Below, piece after piece: positions 35,028 through 46,545 of a stretch of DNA of 64,000 nt. The first letter of the stretch is position 1; every line of letters starts with the position of its first letter. The position numbers and the translations under genes are program-made. This stretch comes from Hyphomicrobium sp. (GTDB lineage Bacteria > Pseudomonadota > Alphaproteobacteria > Rhizobiales > Hyphomicrobiaceae). The DNA lies in NCBI GenBank assembly GCA_021732485.1, contig JAKFUV010000018.1, positions 39,311 through 103,310 on the forward strand, written 5' to 3'. The notes under the pieces were generated by a model. It did no database searches and had not been told where the DNA came from. It saw only the letters and a list, made by a program, of their open reading frames with translations.

Positions 35028-36206
35028 ATGGCCGTCCGCCGTCTACATCCAGAGCAGCCGGCGCATTTCAGCTTTTCGGCTGACAATCGCGCCTGGGCTG
35101 AGCAGCAGATTGCGAAATATCCCGCCGGGAAGCAGGCCTCAGCCATCCTGCCGTTGCTCTGGCGGGCGCAGGAACAGAGCGGCGGATGGCTACCTGAACC
35201 GGCGATCCGCGCGGTCTGCGATCAACTGGGGATGGCCTACATTCGTGGCCTCGAAATCGCGACCTTTTATACGATGTTCCAACTCGCGCCGGTTGGCCGC
35301 AAAGCGCATGTGCAAGTCTGCGGCACGACGCCGTGCATGCTGCGCGGCGCCAGGGCCCTTGTCGAAGTTTGCCAGCGGCGCATCGCTGAGCATGCGCACG
35401 ACCTCAACGGCGATGGGTCGCTGTCGTGGGAGGAAGTCGAGTGCCTGGGAAATTGCGCCAATGCGCCGATGGTGCAGATCGACAAGGACACGTTCGAAGA
35501 CCTGACGCCAGCGCTGCTGGAGCGCGTGATCGACGGGTTTGTGATGGGCACGCCTCCACCTGCGGGATCGCAAATCGGGCGCACGGCGTCGTGTCCCGAA
35601 GACGGGCCGACGACATTGCTCGAGAGTTCGCTGTACGATGGCTCGACGGTCGGTGCGTGGCGCAAGCGGTTTGAAGAAACAGAAGCGGTCGCGGCCGCTG
35701 CGGTAACAGTCGCCGCTGCGCCGGCAGCTGCAACGCCAGTGGCCGACGCGGTGCGAGTGCCGCCAGCAATCCTTCCGGCGGCTCTCGCAGCGATGGCGAA
35801 CGCCGGTCTGGTCAAGGAGCTGGAAGCGCGCGGCACGGGGACGCCGCTGTCTCCCGACGACCTCCAGCGTTTGAAATTGGAAGTCTCGCGCATTCAGCCC
35901 GTGCAGAACTCGGCTGATGCAGCGCCGCTCAAGCCGGAACTTCTCACCGAGCCGCGCGACGGCAAGCCGGATGATCTCGGTTTGATCTGGGGGGTTGCCG
36001 ACAAGCTGGCCGACAAACTCAACGCCATGGGCATTTGGCACTTCGATCAGATTGCCAAATGGACACCGGCGCACGTCGCCTGGTTTGAGGCGGAGATGGC
36101 CGGCTTCAAAGGTCGCGTGACGCGCGACAAATGGATTGAGCAGTGCGAAAAGCTGGCGACCGGCTGGCGACCGACCAGCGATGCCGGTGAACGGCCGAAG
36201 GAGTGA
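35028..36206 (+). CDS. nuoE: NADH-quinone oxidoreductase subunit E with C-terminal helical extension
   Basis: 24-kDa thioredoxin-like subunit with cluster N1a; 392 aa against about 170 in E. coli. The core (residues 1-190) holds the 2Fe-2S ligands in CGTTPC and CLGNC. Then comes an Ala/Val-rich linker (about 220-260) and a C-terminal module at about 315-380 (GLIWGVADKLADKLNAMGIW, HFDQIAKW, HVAWFEAEM, KGRVTRDKWIEQ) that also occurs at the end of ribosomal protein S2 in this window. Extended NuoE is common in Rhizobiales; the role of the extension is unknown. GAGGAG precedes the ATG. Confidence 0.95.
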   Translation: MAVRRLHPEQPAHFSFSADNRAWAEQQIAKYPAGKQASAILPLLWRAQEQSGGWLPEPAIRAVCDQLGMAYIRGLEIATFYTMFQLAPVGRKAHVQVCGTTPCMLRGARALVEVCQRRIAEHAHDLNGDGSLSWEEVECLGNCANAPMVQIDKDTFEDLTPALLERVIDGFVMGTPPPAGSQIGRTASCPEDGPTTLLESSLYDGSTVGAWRKRFEETEAVAAAAVTVAAAPAAATPVADAVRVPPAILPAALAAMANAGLVKELEARGTGTPLSPDDLQRLKLEVSRIQPVQNSADAAPLKPELLTEPRDGKPDDLGLIWGVADKLADKLNAMGIWHFDQIAKWTPAHVAWFEAEMAGFKGRVTRDKWIEQCEKLATGWRPTSDAGERPKE

Positions 36207-36212
36207 GCGCGA

Positions 36213-37499
36213 ATGCTAGCTGATCGCGACCGGATTTTCCGCAATCTCTATGGCTTCCACGATGCCGGGCTGAAAGGTGCGATGCAGCGCGGCGCCTGGG
36301 ACGGCACGAAGTTTTTCATCGACAAGGGTCACGATTGGATCATTGACGAAGTCAAGAAGTCGGGCCTGCGCGGGCGCGGCGGGGCCGGATTTCCGACCGG
36401 TCTCAAGTGGTCATTCATGCCGAAGAATGATCCGCGCCCGAGCTACCTCGTCATCAACGCCGATGAATCCGAGCCGGGGTCGTGCAAGGATCGAGAAATT
36501 CTGCGCCACGATCCGCATCTGCTGATCGAAGGCGCGCTGCTCGCGTCGTTCGCGATGCGGGTCCACACGAGCTACATCTATGTGCGCGGCGAATACATTC
36601 GCGAGCGCGAAGCGCTGCAGCGGGCGATCGATGAAGCGTACGCGGCGAAACTGATTGGCCGCAACAACGTCCACGGTTGGGATTTTGACCTCGTCGTGCA
36701 TCACGGCGCTGGCGCGTACATCTGCGGCGAGGAAACCGCGATGCTCGAAAGCCTCGAAGGCAAGAAGGGTCAGCCGCGCTTGAAGCCGCCGTTCCCGGCC
36801 AACGTCGGGCTTTATGGCGCGCCGACCACGGTCAACAATGTCGAGAGTATCGCTGTCGCCGGCGACATCCTGCGTCGCGGCGCGGATTGGTTCGCGGGGC
36901 TCGGATTGCCGAACAACACCGGCACGAAGCTGTTCCAGATTTCAGGCCACGTGGCGCGGCCGTGCGTCGTCGAAGAGGAGATGGGCATTCCGCTGCGCGA
37001 ATTGATTGACAAGCATTGCGGCGGCGTGACGGGCGGATGGGACAATCTCCTCGCGGTCATTCCGGGCGGATCGTCGGTGCGCTGCATTACAGCCGAGCAG
37101 GCGACCGGCGTGACGATGGATTTCGATGCGCTCGGCAAGCTCGGCTCGGGGCTTGGCACGGCAGCGGTTATCGTCATGGACAAGTCGACTGACATCATTG
37201 GCGCGATCCGGCGTCTTGCGTATTTCTACAAGCATGAAAGCTGCGGCCAGTGCACGCCGTGCCGCGAAGGCACCGGTTGGATGTGGCGCGTGCTTGAGCG
37301 CATGGAGCGGGGCGAAGCTGAAAAGCGCGAAATCGATCTGCTGTTTGAAGTGACCAAGCAGGTTGAAGGTCACACGATCTGTGCGCTGGGCGATGCGGCG
37401 GCTTGGCCCGTGCAAGGCTTGATCAAGAATTTCCGGCCGGTGATTGAAGCGCGCATTGATCAGTATCAGGCGCGGCACAGCAAGGTGGCGGCGGAATGA
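36213..37499 (+). CDS. nuoF: NADH-quinone oxidoreductase subunit F
   Basis: 51-kDa subunit binding NADH, FMN and cluster N3, 428 aa. The FMN/NADH glycine-rich segment is [16 protein letters not shown] (about residues 51-66), with [15 protein letters not shown] and [14 protein letters not shown] following. Cluster N3 ligands are in [12 protein letters not shown] with a fourth Cys near residue 395 (TICALGD). It starts 6 bases after nuoE with AAGGAG upstream. Confidence 0.97.
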   Translation: MLADRDRIFRNLYGFHDAGLKGAMQRGAWDGTKFFIDKGHDWIIDEVKKSGLRGRGGAGFPTGLKWSFMPKNDPRPSYLVINADESEPGSCKDREILRHDPHLLIEGALLASFAMRVHTSYIYVRGEYIREREALQRAIDEAYAAKLIGRNNVHGWDFDLVVHHGAGAYICGEETAMLESLEGKKGQPRLKPPFPANVGLYGAPTTVNNVESIAVAGDILRRGADWFAGLGLPNNTGTKLFQISGHVARPCVVEEEMGIPLRELIDKHCGGVTGGWDNLLAVIPGGSSVRCITAEQATGVTMDFDALGKLGSGLGTAAVIVMDKSTDIIGAIRRLAYFYKHESCGQCTPCREGTGWMWRVLERMERGEAEKREIDLLFEVTKQVEGHTICALGDAAAWPVQGLIKNFRPVIEARIDQYQARHSKVAAE

Positions 37500-37547
37500 T
37501 GGCGCGGTGGACTTCACCTAACGACGACTGCTGGGGGAGCCTGTCTC

Positions 37548-37931
37548 ATGAGCGGCCATCCGCTGTTGATACGACTTGCGATTTGGATGACGATATTTCT
37601 CGTCTGCCTGTCGCCAGCCGGTGCGATGGTTGGATTTCTCGCCGGCATAGCCGTGGCGATGTTTGGTGGCGCGATCGCAGTGGCAACGCAAATGGTGATC
37701 GGAATTTTCATGACGCCGCCGGATTGGAAAGGCATGGGAGCGGGTCTTTACTGGGGGGTGGCCGGTCTGGTTGTCGCCACGATAGCGGTTGTGCTGGGTC
37801 GGGCTTGGTACGCGAAATCAATTGGAAAAAGACTAGAGGCGACTCGTTTGAGCGGCAGGGCAATAGACATTTTGGCAGTGTGCGCGTGCCTCTTTGCCAG
37901 CATGGGATCGCTTCAGCGCGCTTGGCCGTGA
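37548..37931 (+). CDS. Hypothetical membrane protein between nuoF and nuoG (127 aa)
   Basis: Not recognised. Four hydrophobic segments: LIRLAIWMTIFLVCLSPAGA, VGFLAGIAVAMFGGAIAVATQM, GLYWGVAGLVVATIAVVLG, and AIDILAVCACLFASMG. GGGGGAG precedes the ATG. Overlapping frames in the region are Arg/Ser-rich and rejected. Part of the set of small accessory membrane genes scattered in this nuo locus. Confidence 0.65.
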   Translation: MSGHPLLIRLAIWMTIFLVCLSPAGAMVGFLAGIAVAMFGGAIAVATQMVIGIFMTPPDWKGMGAGLYWGVAGLVVATIAVVLGRAWYAKSIGKRLEATRLSGRAIDILAVCACLFASMGSLQRAWP

Positions 37932-37986
37932 TCTGCCCACGGAGCGTCGTCGTGTGTTGTCAGTCAAATAGGGCACTCGCTTAGCC

Positions 37987-40083
37987 ATGGCTACCAAGCA
38001 ACTGATCATCGATGGCACGCCAATTAAAGTTGAGGACGGCACGACGCTGATGCACGCGTGCGAGGCGGCCGGCTCGGAAATTCCGCGCTTTTGCTATCAC
38101 GAGCGGCTGTCGATCGCGGGCAACTGCCGCATGTGTCTGGTCGAAGTCCAAGGCTCGCCGAAGCCGGTCGCGTCATGCGCGATGCTGGTCAACGATCTGC
38201 CGCCGAACAAGGACGGCTCGCCGAAAATCGTTTCGACCAACACGGCGCTCGTCAAGAAGGCGCGGGAAGGCGTGATGGAATTTCTGCTGATCAACCATCC
38301 GCTCGATTGTCCGATCTGCGATCAGGGCGGCGAATGCGATCTGCAGGATCAAGCCATGGCGTTCGGCATCGGTGGATCGCGCTATCGGGAAAACAAGCGC
38401 GCGGTCGAAGAAAAGCATATCGGGCCGCTGATCAAAACGATCATGACGCGCTGCATTCATTGCACGCGCTGCGTTCGCTACATGACGGAAGTGGCGGGCG
38501 TGGAGGAATTAGGTCTGATCTCTCGCGGCGAGGACGCCGAGATCACAACCTATCTCGAAAACGGTATTCTGTCGGAGATGAGCGCCAACGTCGTTGACCT
38601 CTGCCCTGTCGGCGCGCTGACGCATCGGCCGTGGGCGTTCAATGCCAGGCCCTGGGAAATGACCGGCACGGAATCGATCGACGTCATGGACGCGGTCGGC
38701 AGCGCCATTCGTGTCGATACACGCGGCGGCGCGGTGATGCGCGTGCTGCCGCGAAACAACGATGCCGTGAATGAGGAATGGATTTCCGACAAGACGCGGC
38801 ACGTTGCCGATGGCTTGAAATCGCAGCGTCTCGATCAGCCGTTCATTCGCAAAAATGGGCGATTGGAACCAGCGACATGGAACGCTGCGCTAAGCCTCGT
38901 TGCCGAGAACCTCAAGGCCGCGAAACCGGATCGGATCGGCGCCATCGCGGGTGATCTGGCGGGTGCCGAAGAGATGTTCGCGCTGAAGGATTTGCTGACG
39001 CGGTTTGGCGCCACGTCGTTCGATTGCCGCCAGGCCGGCGACAAGCTGGATCCCAAGCTCGGACGCGCCAGCTATCTATTTAATTCGTCGATCGAGGGCA
39101 TTGAGCTGGCCGATGCGATTTTGATCGTCGGCAGCAATCCAAGGCTTGAAGCGCCGATCCTGAATGCGCGCATTCGCAAGCGTTGGCGCGCGGGCGGCTT
39201 GAAGGTCGGCGTTGTCGGGACAGCGGCTGATGTGACGTATCCGGTCGATTATCTTGGAGCCGGGCCTGAAACGTTGGTCGACATCGCCAACGGGCGCCAT
39301 CCGTTTGCCGAGGTGCTGCGGGCAGCGACGCATCCAATGGTCATCGTCGGACAAAGCGCATTTGCGCGGGCCGATGGTCTTGCCGTATTGGCGGCGGCGG
39401 CGCGGATCGCTGTCGACGCATGTCTTGGAAAAGATGCGGCATGGAACGGGTTTAACGTGCTGCACACGGCGGCGGCGCGGGTGGCCGGTCTCGATCTCGG
39501 TTTCGTGCCGGGCAAAGGCGGCAAGGATCTCGCCGGAATTCTCGGTGGCGGATTGGAATTCGTTTATCTGCTCGGCGCCGATGAGTGCGATTTTTCGGGC
39601 CTTGGCTCGGCATTCGTCGTCTATCAGGGAAGCCACGGCGACCATGGCGCGTCGCGCGCCGACGTGGTGCTGCCGGGCGCCGCTTATACCGAAAAGAGCG
39701 CGACCTACGTCAATACCGAAGGGCGGGCGCAGCAAACCGTAAAGGCAGCGTTTGCGCCGGGCGACGCCAAGGAAGACTGGACGATTTTGCGGGCGCTGTC
39801 GCAACAGGCCGGCGCGACGTTGCCATATGATCGGCTCAGCGAGTTGCGCGCGGCGATGTATAAAAGCGCGCCGCAGCTCGCCAATTTGGATGCGATCGAG
39901 ATGCGCGTTGTCTCTGGCCTTGAAACTTTGGCGAAGCTGTCCGGCGTGGTGTCGCCCGATGCTTTCAAGCCGGCAATCACGGATTTCTACATGACCAATC
40001 CGATTGCGCGATCATCCGCCGTCATGGCCGGTATGAGTGCGCTGCGAACTGCGCATGATCAGAAACTCAGCGCGGCGGAGTGA
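37987..40083 (+). CDS. nuoG: NADH-quinone oxidoreductase subunit G
   Basis: 75-kDa subunit, 698 aa. The N-terminal 2Fe-2S domain has [15 protein letters not shown]. The N5 ligands are in [16 protein letters not shown], and the N4 ligands in [11 protein letters not shown] and [12 protein letters not shown]. The molybdopterin-oxidoreductase-like remainder lacks the cofactor. It carries electrons from NuoF towards NuoI. The stop overlaps a possible GTG start of nuoH. Confidence 0.97.
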   Translation: MATKQLIIDGTPIKVEDGTTLMHACEAAGSEIPRFCYHERLSIAGNCRMCLVEVQGSPKPVASCAMLVNDLPPNKDGSPKIVSTNTALVKKAREGVMEFLLINHPLDCPICDQGGECDLQDQAMAFGIGGSRYRENKRAVEEKHIGPLIKTIMTRCIHCTRCVRYMTEVAGVEELGLISRGEDAEITTYLENGILSEMSANVVDLCPVGALTHRPWAFNARPWEMTGTESIDVMDAVGSAIRVDTRGGAVMRVLPRNNDAVNEEWISDKTRHVADGLKSQRLDQPFIRKNGRLEPATWNAALSLVAENLKAAKPDRIGAIAGDLAGAEEMFALKDLLTRFGATSFDCRQAGDKLDPKLGRASYLFNSSIEGIELADAILIVGSNPRLEAPILNARIRKRWRAGGLKVGVVGTAADVTYPVDYLGAGPETLVDIANGRHPFAEVLRAATHPMVIVGQSAFARADGLAVLAAAARIAVDACLGKDAAWNGFNVLHTAAARVAGLDLGFVPGKGGKDLAGILGGGLEFVYLLGADECDFSGLGSAFVVYQGSHGDHGASRADVVLPGAAYTEKSATYVNTEGRAQQTVKAAFAPGDAKEDWTILRALSQQAGATLPYDRLSELRAAMYKSAPQLANLDAIEMRVVSGLETLAKLSGVVSPDAFKPAITDFYMTNPIARSSAVMAGMSALRTAHDQKLSAAE

Positions 40084-40088
40084 ATGTC

Positions 40089-41159
40089 ATGATCGATGCG
40101 CTTTCGGCGGCGATGACCGACTACGGGTGGAACCTGCTGGCGCTGATCGGCTTCTCGCTGCTGGTCCTGGTCGGACTGCTCCTCGTCGTCGCCTACTTGC
40201 TGTTGATGGATCGCAAAGTCTGGGCGGCGGTGCAGTTGCGGCGCGGGCCGAATGTTGTCGGGCCATTCGGGCTGTTGCAGTCGTTCGCCGATTTGCTGAA
40301 GTTCGTTTTCAAGGAGCCGGTGATTCCGGCTGGTGCCGATAAGGCTGTGTTCCTGCTCGCCCCTGTGGCGACGGCGATGTGTGCGCTGGCCGCTTGGGCC
40401 GTGATCCCGGTCAGCGAAAATAGCTGGGGTAAGTGGGTTATTTCTGATCTGAACGTCGGTATTTTATATTTGCTGGCGATCTCGTCGCTCGGCGTTTACG
40501 GCGTCATCATGGGCGGCTGGGCCTCGAACTCGAAGTATCCGTTCATGGGCAGCCTGCGGTCGGCGGCCCAGATGGTTTCCTATGAAGTGTCGATTGGCTT
40601 CGTCATCATCTGCGTGCTGCTGTGCGTCGGATCGCTCAACATGACGGCGATCGTCAACGCGCAAAAGGACGGCATCGGAACAAGTGCCGGACTGACGCCG
40701 TCGCTATTGGATTGGCATTGGCTGGCGCTATTCCCGATGTTCGTGGTGTTCTTTATTTCGGCGTTGGCCGAGACCAACCGTCCGCCCTTTGATCTGCCGG
40801 AAGCGGAATCCGAACTCGTCGCCGGCTTCATGGTCGAGTACGCGTCGACGCCCTATCTGCTGTTCATGCTCGGCGAATACGTGGCGATCACGACGATGTG
40901 CGCGCTGACGACCATCCTGTTTCTCGGCGGCTGGCTGCCCCCTGTCGATATCTGGCCGCTCAACGCGGTGCCGGGGGTCATCTGGTTTCTGCTGAAAGTC
41001 GTGTTCGTTTTCTTCATGTTCGCGATGGTGAAGGCGTTCGTGCCGCGCTACCGCTATGATCAACTGATGCGATTGGGGTGGAAAGTGTTCCTGCCGCTGT
41101 CGCTGGTCATGGTCGTGCTGACCGCCGGTGTGCTGCATTTTGGAGGCCTCGCCCCATGA
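40089..41159 (+). CDS. nuoH: NADH-quinone oxidoreductase subunit H
   Basis: Membrane subunit joining the arms and forming part of the quinone channel, 356 aa with eight helices. Motifs: [91 protein letters not shown] at 40089 has GGAG eight bases upstream; a GTG three codons earlier overlaps the nuoG stop. It ends in ATGA overlap with the nuoI leader. Confidence 0.96.
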   Translation: MIDALSAAMTDYGWNLLALIGFSLLVLVGLLLVVAYLLLMDRKVWAAVQLRRGPNVVGPFGLLQSFADLLKFVFKEPVIPAGADKAVFLLAPVATAMCALAAWAVIPVSENSWGKWVISDLNVGILYLLAISSLGVYGVIMGGWASNSKYPFMGSLRSAAQMVSYEVSIGFVIICVLLCVGSLNMTAIVNAQKDGIGTSAGLTPSLLDWHWLALFPMFVVFFISALAETNRPPFDLPEAESELVAGFMVEYASTPYLLFMLGEYVAITTMCALTTILFLGGWLPPVDIWPLNAVPGVIWFLLKVVFVFFMFAMVKAFVPRYRYDQLMRLGWKVFLPLSLVMVVLTAGVLHFGGLAP

Positions 41160-41170
41160 AAGGAGGCGCC

Positions 41171-41659
41171 GTGAGTATTGCCCAGGGCGTAAAATCGCTG
41201 TTCCTCGCCGAATTCGTGTCGGCGTTTTTCCTAACGATGCGCTACTTCTTCGCGCCGAAGAAAACGTTGAACTATCCTTATGAAAAGGGACCGATCAGCC
41301 CGCGCTTTCGCGGCGAGCACGTGCTGCGCCGTTATCCGAATGGCGAAGAGCGCTGCATCGCGTGCAAACTGTGTGAAGCGATCTGTCCGGCGCAGGCGAT
41401 CACGATCGAAGCCGGGCCTCGGCGCAACGACGGCACGCGGCGGACGACACGTTACGACATCGACATGACCAAGTGCATCTATTGCGGGTTATGTCAGGAG
41501 GCGTGCCCGGTCGATGCCATCGTCGAGGGTCCGAACTTCGAGTTCGCGACCGAAACGCGCGAGGAATTGTTCTACGACAAGGATCGTCTGCTCGCCAACG
41601 GCGACAGGTGGGAACGCGAAATCGCGAAAAATCTGGCGATGGATGCGAAATACAGGTGA
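41171..41659 (+). CDS. nuoI: NADH-quinone oxidoreductase subunit I
   Basis: Ferredoxin-like subunit carrying N6a and N6b, 162 aa. The two motifs are [16 protein letters not shown] and [19 protein letters not shown] at 41171 is preferred because AAGGAGG lies four bases upstream and the product length equals the family norm. An ATG at 41156 in the same frame overlaps the nuoH stop but has no ribosome site. Confidence 0.96.
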   Translation: MSIAQGVKSLFLAEFVSAFFLTMRYFFAPKKTLNYPYEKGPISPRFRGEHVLRRYPNGEERCIACKLCEAICPAQAITIEAGPRRNDGTRRTTRYDIDMTKCIYCGLCQEACPVDAIVEGPNFEFATETREELFYDKDRLLANGDRWEREIAKNLAMDAKYR

Positions 41660-41753
41660 TGGATTTGATTGACGTGACAGCCGCCTCGTACATCTCCCGT
41701 TGTTTAGCGCGTCCGCGCGGAGCGCAGCGCGCCCTCGCCAAGGGGAGCGACTG

Positions 41754-42392
41754 ATGGCGACGGCGGCTTTTTTCTATCTGTTCGCGGTGCTGGCGGTCGC
41801 TTCGGCGGCGATGGTCATCCTCGCCAAAAATCCCGTGCACGCGGTGCTGTTTTTGATCCTGACATTCTTCAACGCGGCGGGCTTGTTTATCCTGCTTGGC
41901 GCCGAGTTTTTGGCGATGCTGCTGATCGTCGTCTATGTCGGCGCGGTAGCGGTGCTGTTCTTGTTCGTCGTGATGATGCTCGACGTCGACTTCGCTGAGC
42001 TGAAAGCCGGGTTTATCAAAAACGCCAAAGTCGGCGCGCTGGTCGGCGGCGTGGTGCTGGCGGAACTGGTCGCGCTGTTCGCGTTCCAGGGCTTGCAAAT
42101 CGCGCCGGCTAAAGTGCTGGCGGCGGCAACGCCATCGGACATCTCGAACACCGAAGCGCTCGGCCGCTTGATTTACACCAAGTACGTCTACTTCTTTCAA
42201 GGGTCGGGCATGATCCTGCTGGTGGCGATGATCGGCGCCATCGTGCTGACGCTGCGCCATCGCGAAGGCGTCAAACGGCAGTCGATCGCGGCACAGGTCG
42301 CGCGCGGACCGGCGACGGCGATGTCGATCGTCAAGGTGCCGAGCGGCGGCAGCGTCATTCCGGCGGCCAAGTCCAAGGAGGCGGCGGAGTGA
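41754..42392 (+). CDS. nuoJ: NADH-quinone oxidoreductase subunit J
   Basis: Membrane subunit of 212 aa with five helices, including the conserved third helix [20 protein letters not shown] with its pi-bulge region. Starts at [15 protein letters not shown] with AAGGGGAG upstream. The C-terminal tail ([18 protein letters not shown]) is hydrophilic. The stop overlaps the start of the next small gene. Confidence 0.96.
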   Translation: MATAAFFYLFAVLAVASAAMVILAKNPVHAVLFLILTFFNAAGLFILLGAEFLAMLLIVVYVGAVAVLFLFVVMMLDVDFAELKAGFIKNAKVGALVGGVVLAELVALFAFQGLQIAPAKVLAAATPSDISNTEALGRLIYTKYVYFFQGSGMILLVAMIGAIVLTLRHREGVKRQSIAAQVARGPATAMSIVKVPSGGSVIPAAKSKEAAE

Positions 42393-42631
42393 TGGTGGGC
42401 AACGGCGCGAAAGACCCGAATATTGCGTCGCTCGATGCGGCGCGGCGGCGGAAAGCCGAGCAAGACCGCGCGGCGAAGCGTGCGGCACGGTCGGCAACCA
42501 CTGGGACGATCGGCCAGCGGGTGTTTGGCGTGATGACGATTGCCGTCGCCGTCGCGTATCTCGCATGGCTCGCCGGTGGACTGGGTCGCCCGGCAGCTCC
42601 TCCAGCGACACCTGTCGAGGCAACGCCATGA
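42392..42631 (+). CDS. Small membrane protein between nuoJ and nuoK (79 aa)
   Basis: Not recognised. A basic N-terminal half ([21 protein letters not shown]) is followed by one membrane helix ([21 protein letters not shown]) and a Pro/Ala tail. It overlaps the nuoJ stop at its start and the nuoK start at its end, so it is fully coupled with complex I translation. That makes an accessory or assembly role for complex I plausible, though unproven. A GTG one codon earlier is an alternative start. Confidence 0.7.
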   Translation: MVGNGAKDPNIASLDAARRRKAEQDRAAKRAARSATTGTIGQRVFGVMTIAVAVAYLAWLAGGLGRPAAPPATPVEATP

Positions 42632-42936
42632 GCATCGGCCTTGGACATTATCTGACGGTGGCTGCGTGCCTGTTTACGCTTGGCATGTTTGGCATCTTCC
42701 TCAACCGCAAGAACGTCATCGTGATCTTGATGTCGGTCGAACTCATGCTGCTCGCGGTCAACATTAACTTCGTGGCGTTCTCGCACTTCAACGGCGATCT
42801 CGTCGGCCAAGTGTTCGCGCTGTTCATCCTGACGGTGGCGGCGGCGGAAGCGGCCATCGGGTTGGCGATCATCGTTGTCTACTACCGCAATCGCGGGTCG
42901 ATCGCGGTCGAAGACGTCAACATGATGAAGGGCTGA
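42628..42936 (+). CDS. nuoK: NADH-quinone oxidoreductase subunit K
   Basis: MrpC-like membrane subunit of 102 aa with three helices. Conserved acidic residues lie in [19 protein letters not shown] and [16 protein letters not shown], needed for proton translocation. Start and preceding stop overlap as ATGA. Confidence 0.97.
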   Translation: MSIGLGHYLTVAACLFTLGMFGIFLNRKNVIVILMSVELMLLAVNINFVAFSHFNGDLVGQVFALFILTVAAAEAAIGLAIIVVYYRNRGSIAVEDVNMMKG

Positions 42937-42942
42937 TCTGGC

Positions 42943-43077
42943 ATGATCGACATCCTTCTCAGTTCAGTCGTTCAGGCGATCATGGACCCGCGATGGTGGC
43001 TCGCCGTCATCGGCGGAGCGGTAGCAGCTGTGCTTTTGATTGCGTTTCTGGTCTACGTGGGATTTCTCGCAGCATGA
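42943..43077 (+). CDS. Single-helix membrane microprotein between nuoK and nuoL (44 aa)
   Basis: Not recognised. The frame runs [19 protein letters not shown], then a membrane helix ([20 protein letters not shown]) and GFLAA. It begins 6 bases after nuoK and its stop overlaps the nuoL start as ATGA, the same coupling used between the true nuo genes. AAGGG lies 11 bases upstream. Its length puts it below usual annotation cut-offs. One-helix accessory subunits are typical of alphaproteobacterial and mitochondrial complex I, so a structural role is conceivable. Confidence 0.6.
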   Translation: MIDILLSSVVQAIMDPRWWLAVIGGAVAAVLLIAFLVYVGFLAA

Positions 43078-45050
43078 TCTACACGGCCATCGTTTTTCTG
43101 CCGCTTGCCGGCGCGCTCATTGCCGGGCTTTTCGGCCGCGCGCTGGGCGACCGCCCGTCCGAGCTTTTGACGACGGCGCTGCTGCTGGTCGCGGCGGTTT
43201 TGTCGTGGGTTGCCTTCGTGCAGGTCGGCATTGGGCATGAGACGCACAAGGTGCAGTTGCTGCGCTGGATCACGTCCGGCGAACTCGATACGTCGTGGTC
43301 GCTGCGCATCGATACGCTGACGTCGGTGATGCTGGTCGTCGTGACGACGGTGTCGAGCCTCGTCCACATGTACTCGATTGGCTACATGCACGAAGACGAT
43401 TCACGGCCGCGATTTTTTTCGTTCCTGTCGCTGTTCACGTTCGCCATGCTGATGCTGGTGACGAGCGACAACCTGCTGCAAATGTTCTTTGGTTGGGAAG
43501 GTGTCGGCCTTGCCAGCTATTTGCTGATCGGGTTTTGGTACAAGAAGCCATCGGCCAATGCGGCGGCGATCAAGGCTTTTGTCGTCAACCGCGTCGGCGA
43601 CTTCGGTTTTGCGCTCGGCATCTTTGCGCTGTTTTTCGTCTTCAAGTCGGTCAATCTCGACGCGATTTTTGCTGCTGCACCCAGTGGGGTTGGCCAGACG
43701 TTCGTGTTCGCTGGATACGACGTCGACATTCTGACGACGATCGCGCTGTTGCTCTTCATGGGCGCGATGGGGAAATCCGCGCAGTTCCTGCTGCACACAT
43801 GGCTGCCGGACGCGATGGAGGGACCGACGCCGGTATCGGCCTTGATCCACGCGGCGACGATGGTGACGGCCGGCGTTTTCATGGTCGCGCGCTTGTCGCC
43901 GATTTTCGAATTGGCGCCGGATGCGTTGCAGGTGGTGACGTTTATCGGCGCGCTGACGGCGTTCTTCGCGGCGACCGTCGGGCTGGTGCAGAACGACATC
44001 AAACGGGTCATCGCCTATTCGACGTGCTCGCAGCTCGGTTACATGTTTGTCGCCTGCGGTGTGGGCGCCTACGGCGTCGCGATCTTCCACCTTTTCACAC
44101 ACGCATTTTTCAAGGCGCTGCTGTTCCTCGGCGCCGGCTCGGTCATCCATGCGATGCACCACGAGCAGGACATGCGCAACATGGGCGGGCTTGCCAAAAA
44201 AATCCCGCTGACGTTCGCCGCCATGCTGATCGGCACGTTGGCGCTGACCGGCGTCGGCATTCCGCACGTGTTCGGCTTTGCAGGGTTTCATTCGAAAGAT
44301 GCCATCATTGAAGCGGCGTACGCGGCGGGCACCCCCAACAATTATGCGTTCTGGACGCTGGTTGTCGCGGCGCTGATGACGTCGTTTTATTCGTGGCGGC
44401 TGGTGTTTATGACGTTTTATGGCAGCGCGCGCGGCGATCATCACACGCACGAGCATGCGCACGAAAGCCCGGCGGTGATGCTGATTCCGCTCGCCGTGCT
44501 GTCGATCGGGGCGATCGGTGCCGGATTTGCCTTCAAGGATTTCTTTATCGGCGAAGCAGAAACGGCCTTCTGGGGCGCCTCGATCTTCCGGGCTGAGACC
44601 AATCACATTCTCCACGAGATGCATCAGGTGCCGGCCTGGGTTGTGATGTCACCGCTGGTCGCCATGGCGGCGGGATTTGTCATCGCCTGGATCTACTACA
44701 TCGGCGCGCCGTGGCTGCCGGCGGCGACGGCGAAGACGTTCCGGCCGCTGTATCTGTTCTTGCTGAACAAGTGGTACATCGACGAACTCTACGACGTGAT
44801 TTTTGTGCGACCGGCTTTCGCCATCGGCCGCTTCCTGTGGAAGGGCGGCGATGGAGCCGTGATTGACGGCGCGATCGATGGCACGGCGGCTGGCGTCAGC
44901 CGCGTCACCGGACGCGTTATCAAACTGCAAACCGGCTACGTCTATCATTACGCCTTCGCCATGCTGATCGGCCTGGCGGCACTGCTGACATGGCTGACCT
45001 ACAACGCCGGTTTGATGAGCGGCGCCGGCCTTGGAGGCGTTGGCCCATGA
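43074..45050 (+). CDS. nuoL: NADH-quinone oxidoreductase subunit L
   Basis: Antiporter-like proton-pumping subunit with the long lateral helix, 658 aa. Core motifs: [67 protein letters not shown], and [31 protein letters not shown] at 43074 overlaps the stop of the 44-aa ORF; its own stop overlaps nuoM. Confidence 0.97.
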   Translation: MIYTAIVFLPLAGALIAGLFGRALGDRPSELLTTALLLVAAVLSWVAFVQVGIGHETHKVQLLRWITSGELDTSWSLRIDTLTSVMLVVVTTVSSLVHMYSIGYMHEDDSRPRFFSFLSLFTFAMLMLVTSDNLLQMFFGWEGVGLASYLLIGFWYKKPSANAAAIKAFVVNRVGDFGFALGIFALFFVFKSVNLDAIFAAAPSGVGQTFVFAGYDVDILTTIALLLFMGAMGKSAQFLLHTWLPDAMEGPTPVSALIHAATMVTAGVFMVARLSPIFELAPDALQVVTFIGALTAFFAATVGLVQNDIKRVIAYSTCSQLGYMFVACGVGAYGVAIFHLFTHAFFKALLFLGAGSVIHAMHHEQDMRNMGGLAKKIPLTFAAMLIGTLALTGVGIPHVFGFAGFHSKDAIIEAAYAAGTPNNYAFWTLVVAALMTSFYSWRLVFMTFYGSARGDHHTHEHAHESPAVMLIPLAVLSIGAIGAGFAFKDFFIGEAETAFWGASIFRAETNHILHEMHQVPAWVVMSPLVAMAAGFVIAWIYYIGAPWLPAATAKTFRPLYLFLLNKWYIDELYDVIFVRPAFAIGRFLWKGGDGAVIDGAIDGTAAGVSRVTGRVIKLQTGYVYHYAFAMLIGLAALLTWLTYNAGLMSGAGLGGVGP

Positions 45051-46534
45051 GCAACATTCTCTCCGTCGTCACTTTCCTGCCGCTGGTCGGCGCGCTGCTG
45101 ATCGCTTTGCTCAACGCCGATGCGAGCCGCAACGCCCGATGGATCGCGCTGTGGACGACGCTGGTCACTTTCTTGGTGTCGCTGCTGATCTGGTGGAATT
45201 TCGACAAAACGTCGGCCGGGTTCCAGTTCGTCGAGGAGTACGCCTGGCTCGGTCCGCTCAAATACAAGATGGGCGTTGACGGCATTTCGATGCTGTTCAT
45301 TATTCTGACGACGTTCCTGATGCCGCTGTGCGTGCTGGCGAGCTGGGAGAGCATCACCGATCGCGTCAAGGAATACATGATTGCGTTTCTGGTGCTCGAA
45401 ACGCTGATGCTCGGCGTGTTCTGTGCCCTCGATCTGGTGCTGTTCTATCTGTTTTTCGAAGGCGGCCTGATCCCGATGTTTCTCATCATCGGGGTGTGGG
45501 GCGGAAAGCGCCGCGTCTACGCCAGCTTCAAGTTTTTCCTCTACACGCTGCTCGGATCGGTGCTGATGCTGCTCGCCATGATGGCGATGTACTGGCATGC
45601 GGGGACGACCGATATTCCAACGCTGCTCGCGACGAAGTTTCCAGCCGACATGCAGTGGTGGCTGTGGCTCGCGTTCTTTGCGTCGTTCGCGGTGAAGATG
45701 CCGATGTGGCCGGTGCACACCTGGTTGCCGGACGCACACGTCGAAGCGCCGACGGCGGGTTCGGTGGTGCTGGCCGGCATTCTGCTGAAGATGGGCGGCT
45801 ATGGATTTTTGCGCTTCTCGCTGCCGATGTTTCCAATTGCGTCGGAACAACTCGCTCCATTCGTGTTCACGCTGTCGATCGTCGCCATCATCTATACGTC
45901 GCTCGTGGCGCTGGTGCAGGAAGACATCAAGAAGCTGATCGCCTATTCGTCCGTGGCGCACATGGGCTTTGTGACCATGGGGATTTTTACGGCATCCCAG
46001 CAGGGCATCGACGGGGCAATCTTTCAGATGCTGTCGCATGGTATCGTCTCAGCGGCGCTGTTCTTGTGTGTGGGCGTCGTCTATGACCGGATGCACACCC
46101 GCGAGATCGCAGCCTATGGCGGGGTGGTGGAACGCATGCCGAAATATGCGCTCGCCTTCATGGTGTTCACGATGGCCAATGTCGGCCTGCCCGGCACCAG
46201 CGGCTTCGTCGGCGAATTCTTGACCTTGCTGGCGGCGTTCAAGGCCAACACGTGGGTAGCCATTTTTGCGACGACCGGCGTGATTTTGTCGGCCGCCTAT
46301 GCGCTGTATCTGTATCGCCGGGTGATTTTCGGCGCATTGGAGAAACCGAGCCTTCGCGGCTTGCTCGATCTGTCGCCGCGTGAAGTTGCCGTGCTGGCGC
46401 CGCTGGTCATCCTGACGATCTTCTATGGGATTTATCCAGCGCCGGTGCTCGATGTCACGGCGGCGTCGGTGAAGAACCTGGTGCAGAATTATGAAACCGC
46501 AATCAAGCCCGCCGCTGCGGCGCTGGCGCCGTAA
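45047..46534 (+). CDS. nuoM: NADH-quinone oxidoreductase subunit M
   Basis: Second antiporter-like subunit, 495 aa. Motifs: [22 protein letters not shown] with the essential Glu, [40 protein letters not shown], and [17 protein letters not shown]. Start overlaps nuoL as ATGA. Confidence 0.97.
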   Translation: MSNILSVVTFLPLVGALLIALLNADASRNARWIALWTTLVTFLVSLLIWWNFDKTSAGFQFVEEYAWLGPLKYKMGVDGISMLFIILTTFLMPLCVLASWESITDRVKEYMIAFLVLETLMLGVFCALDLVLFYLFFEGGLIPMFLIIGVWGGKRRVYASFKFFLYTLLGSVLMLLAMMAMYWHAGTTDIPTLLATKFPADMQWWLWLAFFASFAVKMPMWPVHTWLPDAHVEAPTAGSVVLAGILLKMGGYGFLRFSLPMFPIASEQLAPFVFTLSIVAIIYTSLVALVQEDIKKLIAYSSVAHMGFVTMGIFTASQQGIDGAIFQMLSHGIVSAALFLCVGVVYDRMHTREIAAYGGVVERMPKYALAFMVFTMANVGLPGTSGFVGEFLTLLAAFKANTWVAIFATTGVILSAAYALYLYRRVIFGALEKPSLRGLLDLSPREVAVLAPLVILTIFYGIYPAPVLDVTAASVKNLVQNYETAIKPAAAALAP

Positions 46535-46545
46535 GGACTGATGTG

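Noticed and set aside
41660..41753. Possible palindromic repeat unit between nuoI and nuoJ (GCGCGTCCGCGCGGAGCG)
   Set aside because: It lacks the GCGACTC...GAGCCGGCCGC core of the family at 27-29 kb and forms no comparable double stem.
43401..44624. Minus-strand frame of 407 codons opposite nuoL
   Set aside because: Antisense shadow; nuoL has membrane helices and conserved motifs on the plus strand.
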